Below are positions 63,928 through 64,000 of a stretch of 64,000 bases of DNA, one piece after another. The notes below the pieces were generated by a model. The model was not told the DNA's origin, searched no databases, and worked only from the letters and a program-made list of their open reading frames with translations. This DNA is from Streptomyces sp. NBC_01381 (GTDB taxonomy: Bacteria; Actinomycetota; Actinomycetes; Streptomycetales; Streptomycetaceae), in assembly GCF_026340305.1 (NCBI RefSeq), contig NZ_JAPEPI010000001.1, positions 3,782,001-3,846,000 on the forward strand. Reading direction: 5' to 3'. Within the stretch, counting starts at the first letter, position 1. The number at the start of each line of letters is the position of its first letter. Position numbers and translations under genes: made by a program.

Positions 63928-64000
63928 GTCCCACACGATAAGCGGAGCCCCGTACGGGCGGCGCCGCGGGACTCCGCGTGCACGCTGGTTAGCCGCACCC

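Overview
The window is high-GC actinobacterial chromosome and is almost certainly from a Streptomyces. The evidence is the codon bias, the many GTG and TTG starts, the Pup-proteasome locus, a conservon (cvn) with an attached CYP157-type P450, DUF2510 and WYL proteins, an IdeR/DmdR-type iron box, and the scarcity of TTA codons. From memory the gene order resembles the S. coelicolor region between infC and the proteasome locus, read in the opposite numerical direction. I could not align it. It looks like core chromosome: I see no tRNA, rRNA, insertion sequence, CRISPR array or prophage.

Layout. (1) 1-3.0 kb: two adjacent oligopeptide/dipeptide-type substrate-binding proteins, the first cut by the window edge. 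(2) 3.0-8.5 kb: an orphan NarL-type response regulator, a RecB/Cas4-like nuclease, a site-2 protease with a long disordered N-terminus, tRNA m1A58 methyltransferase and a secreted protein. (3) 8.5-22.4 kb: the pupylation/proteasome region. It holds a ferredoxin, arc (ATPase), dop, pup, a broken endonuclease VII-like gene, prcB, prcA, a divergent LacI regulator with an MFS exporter, pafA (ligase), two FKBP prolyl isomerases, and pafB and pafC (DNA-damage regulators). (4) 22.4-28.2 kb: small zinc-ribbon and membrane proteins, tatA, tatC, a lipid kinase and a large Mtr4/HelY-like helicase. (5) 28.3-29.6 kb: an SsuD-like flavin monooxygenase preceded by a tiny Cys-Cys leader peptide. (6) 30-34.5 kb: a conservon (sensor-like ATPase, roadblock protein, DUF742 protein, GTPase) followed by a P450 without the ExxR motif; the DUF742 gene carries a TTA codon. 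(7) 34.5-38.1 kb: pseudouridine synthase, acetyltransferase, iron-regulated siderophore-interacting reductase and a 5'-3' exonuclease. (8) 38.3-42.1 kb: a glycine-betaine-type ABC transporter whose permease is fused to two tandem binding domains. (9) 42.3-48.1 kb: a small LuxR protein, secreted phospholipase A2, a secreted propeller-like protein, XRE-cupin regulator, metal-receptor-like protein, TDT transporter and LysR regulator. (10) 48.4-55.1 kb: a gamma-glutamylation pathway for an amine, probably ethanolamine (amidohydrolase, permease, GntR regulator, GlnA4-type synthetase, aldehyde dehydrogenase, SDR). (11) 55.2-64 kb: tandem secreted HAD phosphatases, a DUF2510 protein, a PLP-fold III enzyme, a Pro-rich membrane protein coupled to a mycosin-like protease, an SseB protein and a DUF1844 protein.

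Common themes are long perfect hairpin terminators at gene ends and several genes with a TAG(G/A)NT-like -10 box only 6-8 nt before the start codon, which suggests leaderless mRNAs. The observations most worth a second look are the TTA codon in the conservon, the Cys-Cys leader peptide, the ExxR-less P450 with a basic-aromatic tail, the decayed endonuclease VII gene wedged between pup and prcB, the near-perfect operator between lacI and the MFS-pafA unit, and the repeated operator-like sequence in front of the glnA4-type gene.
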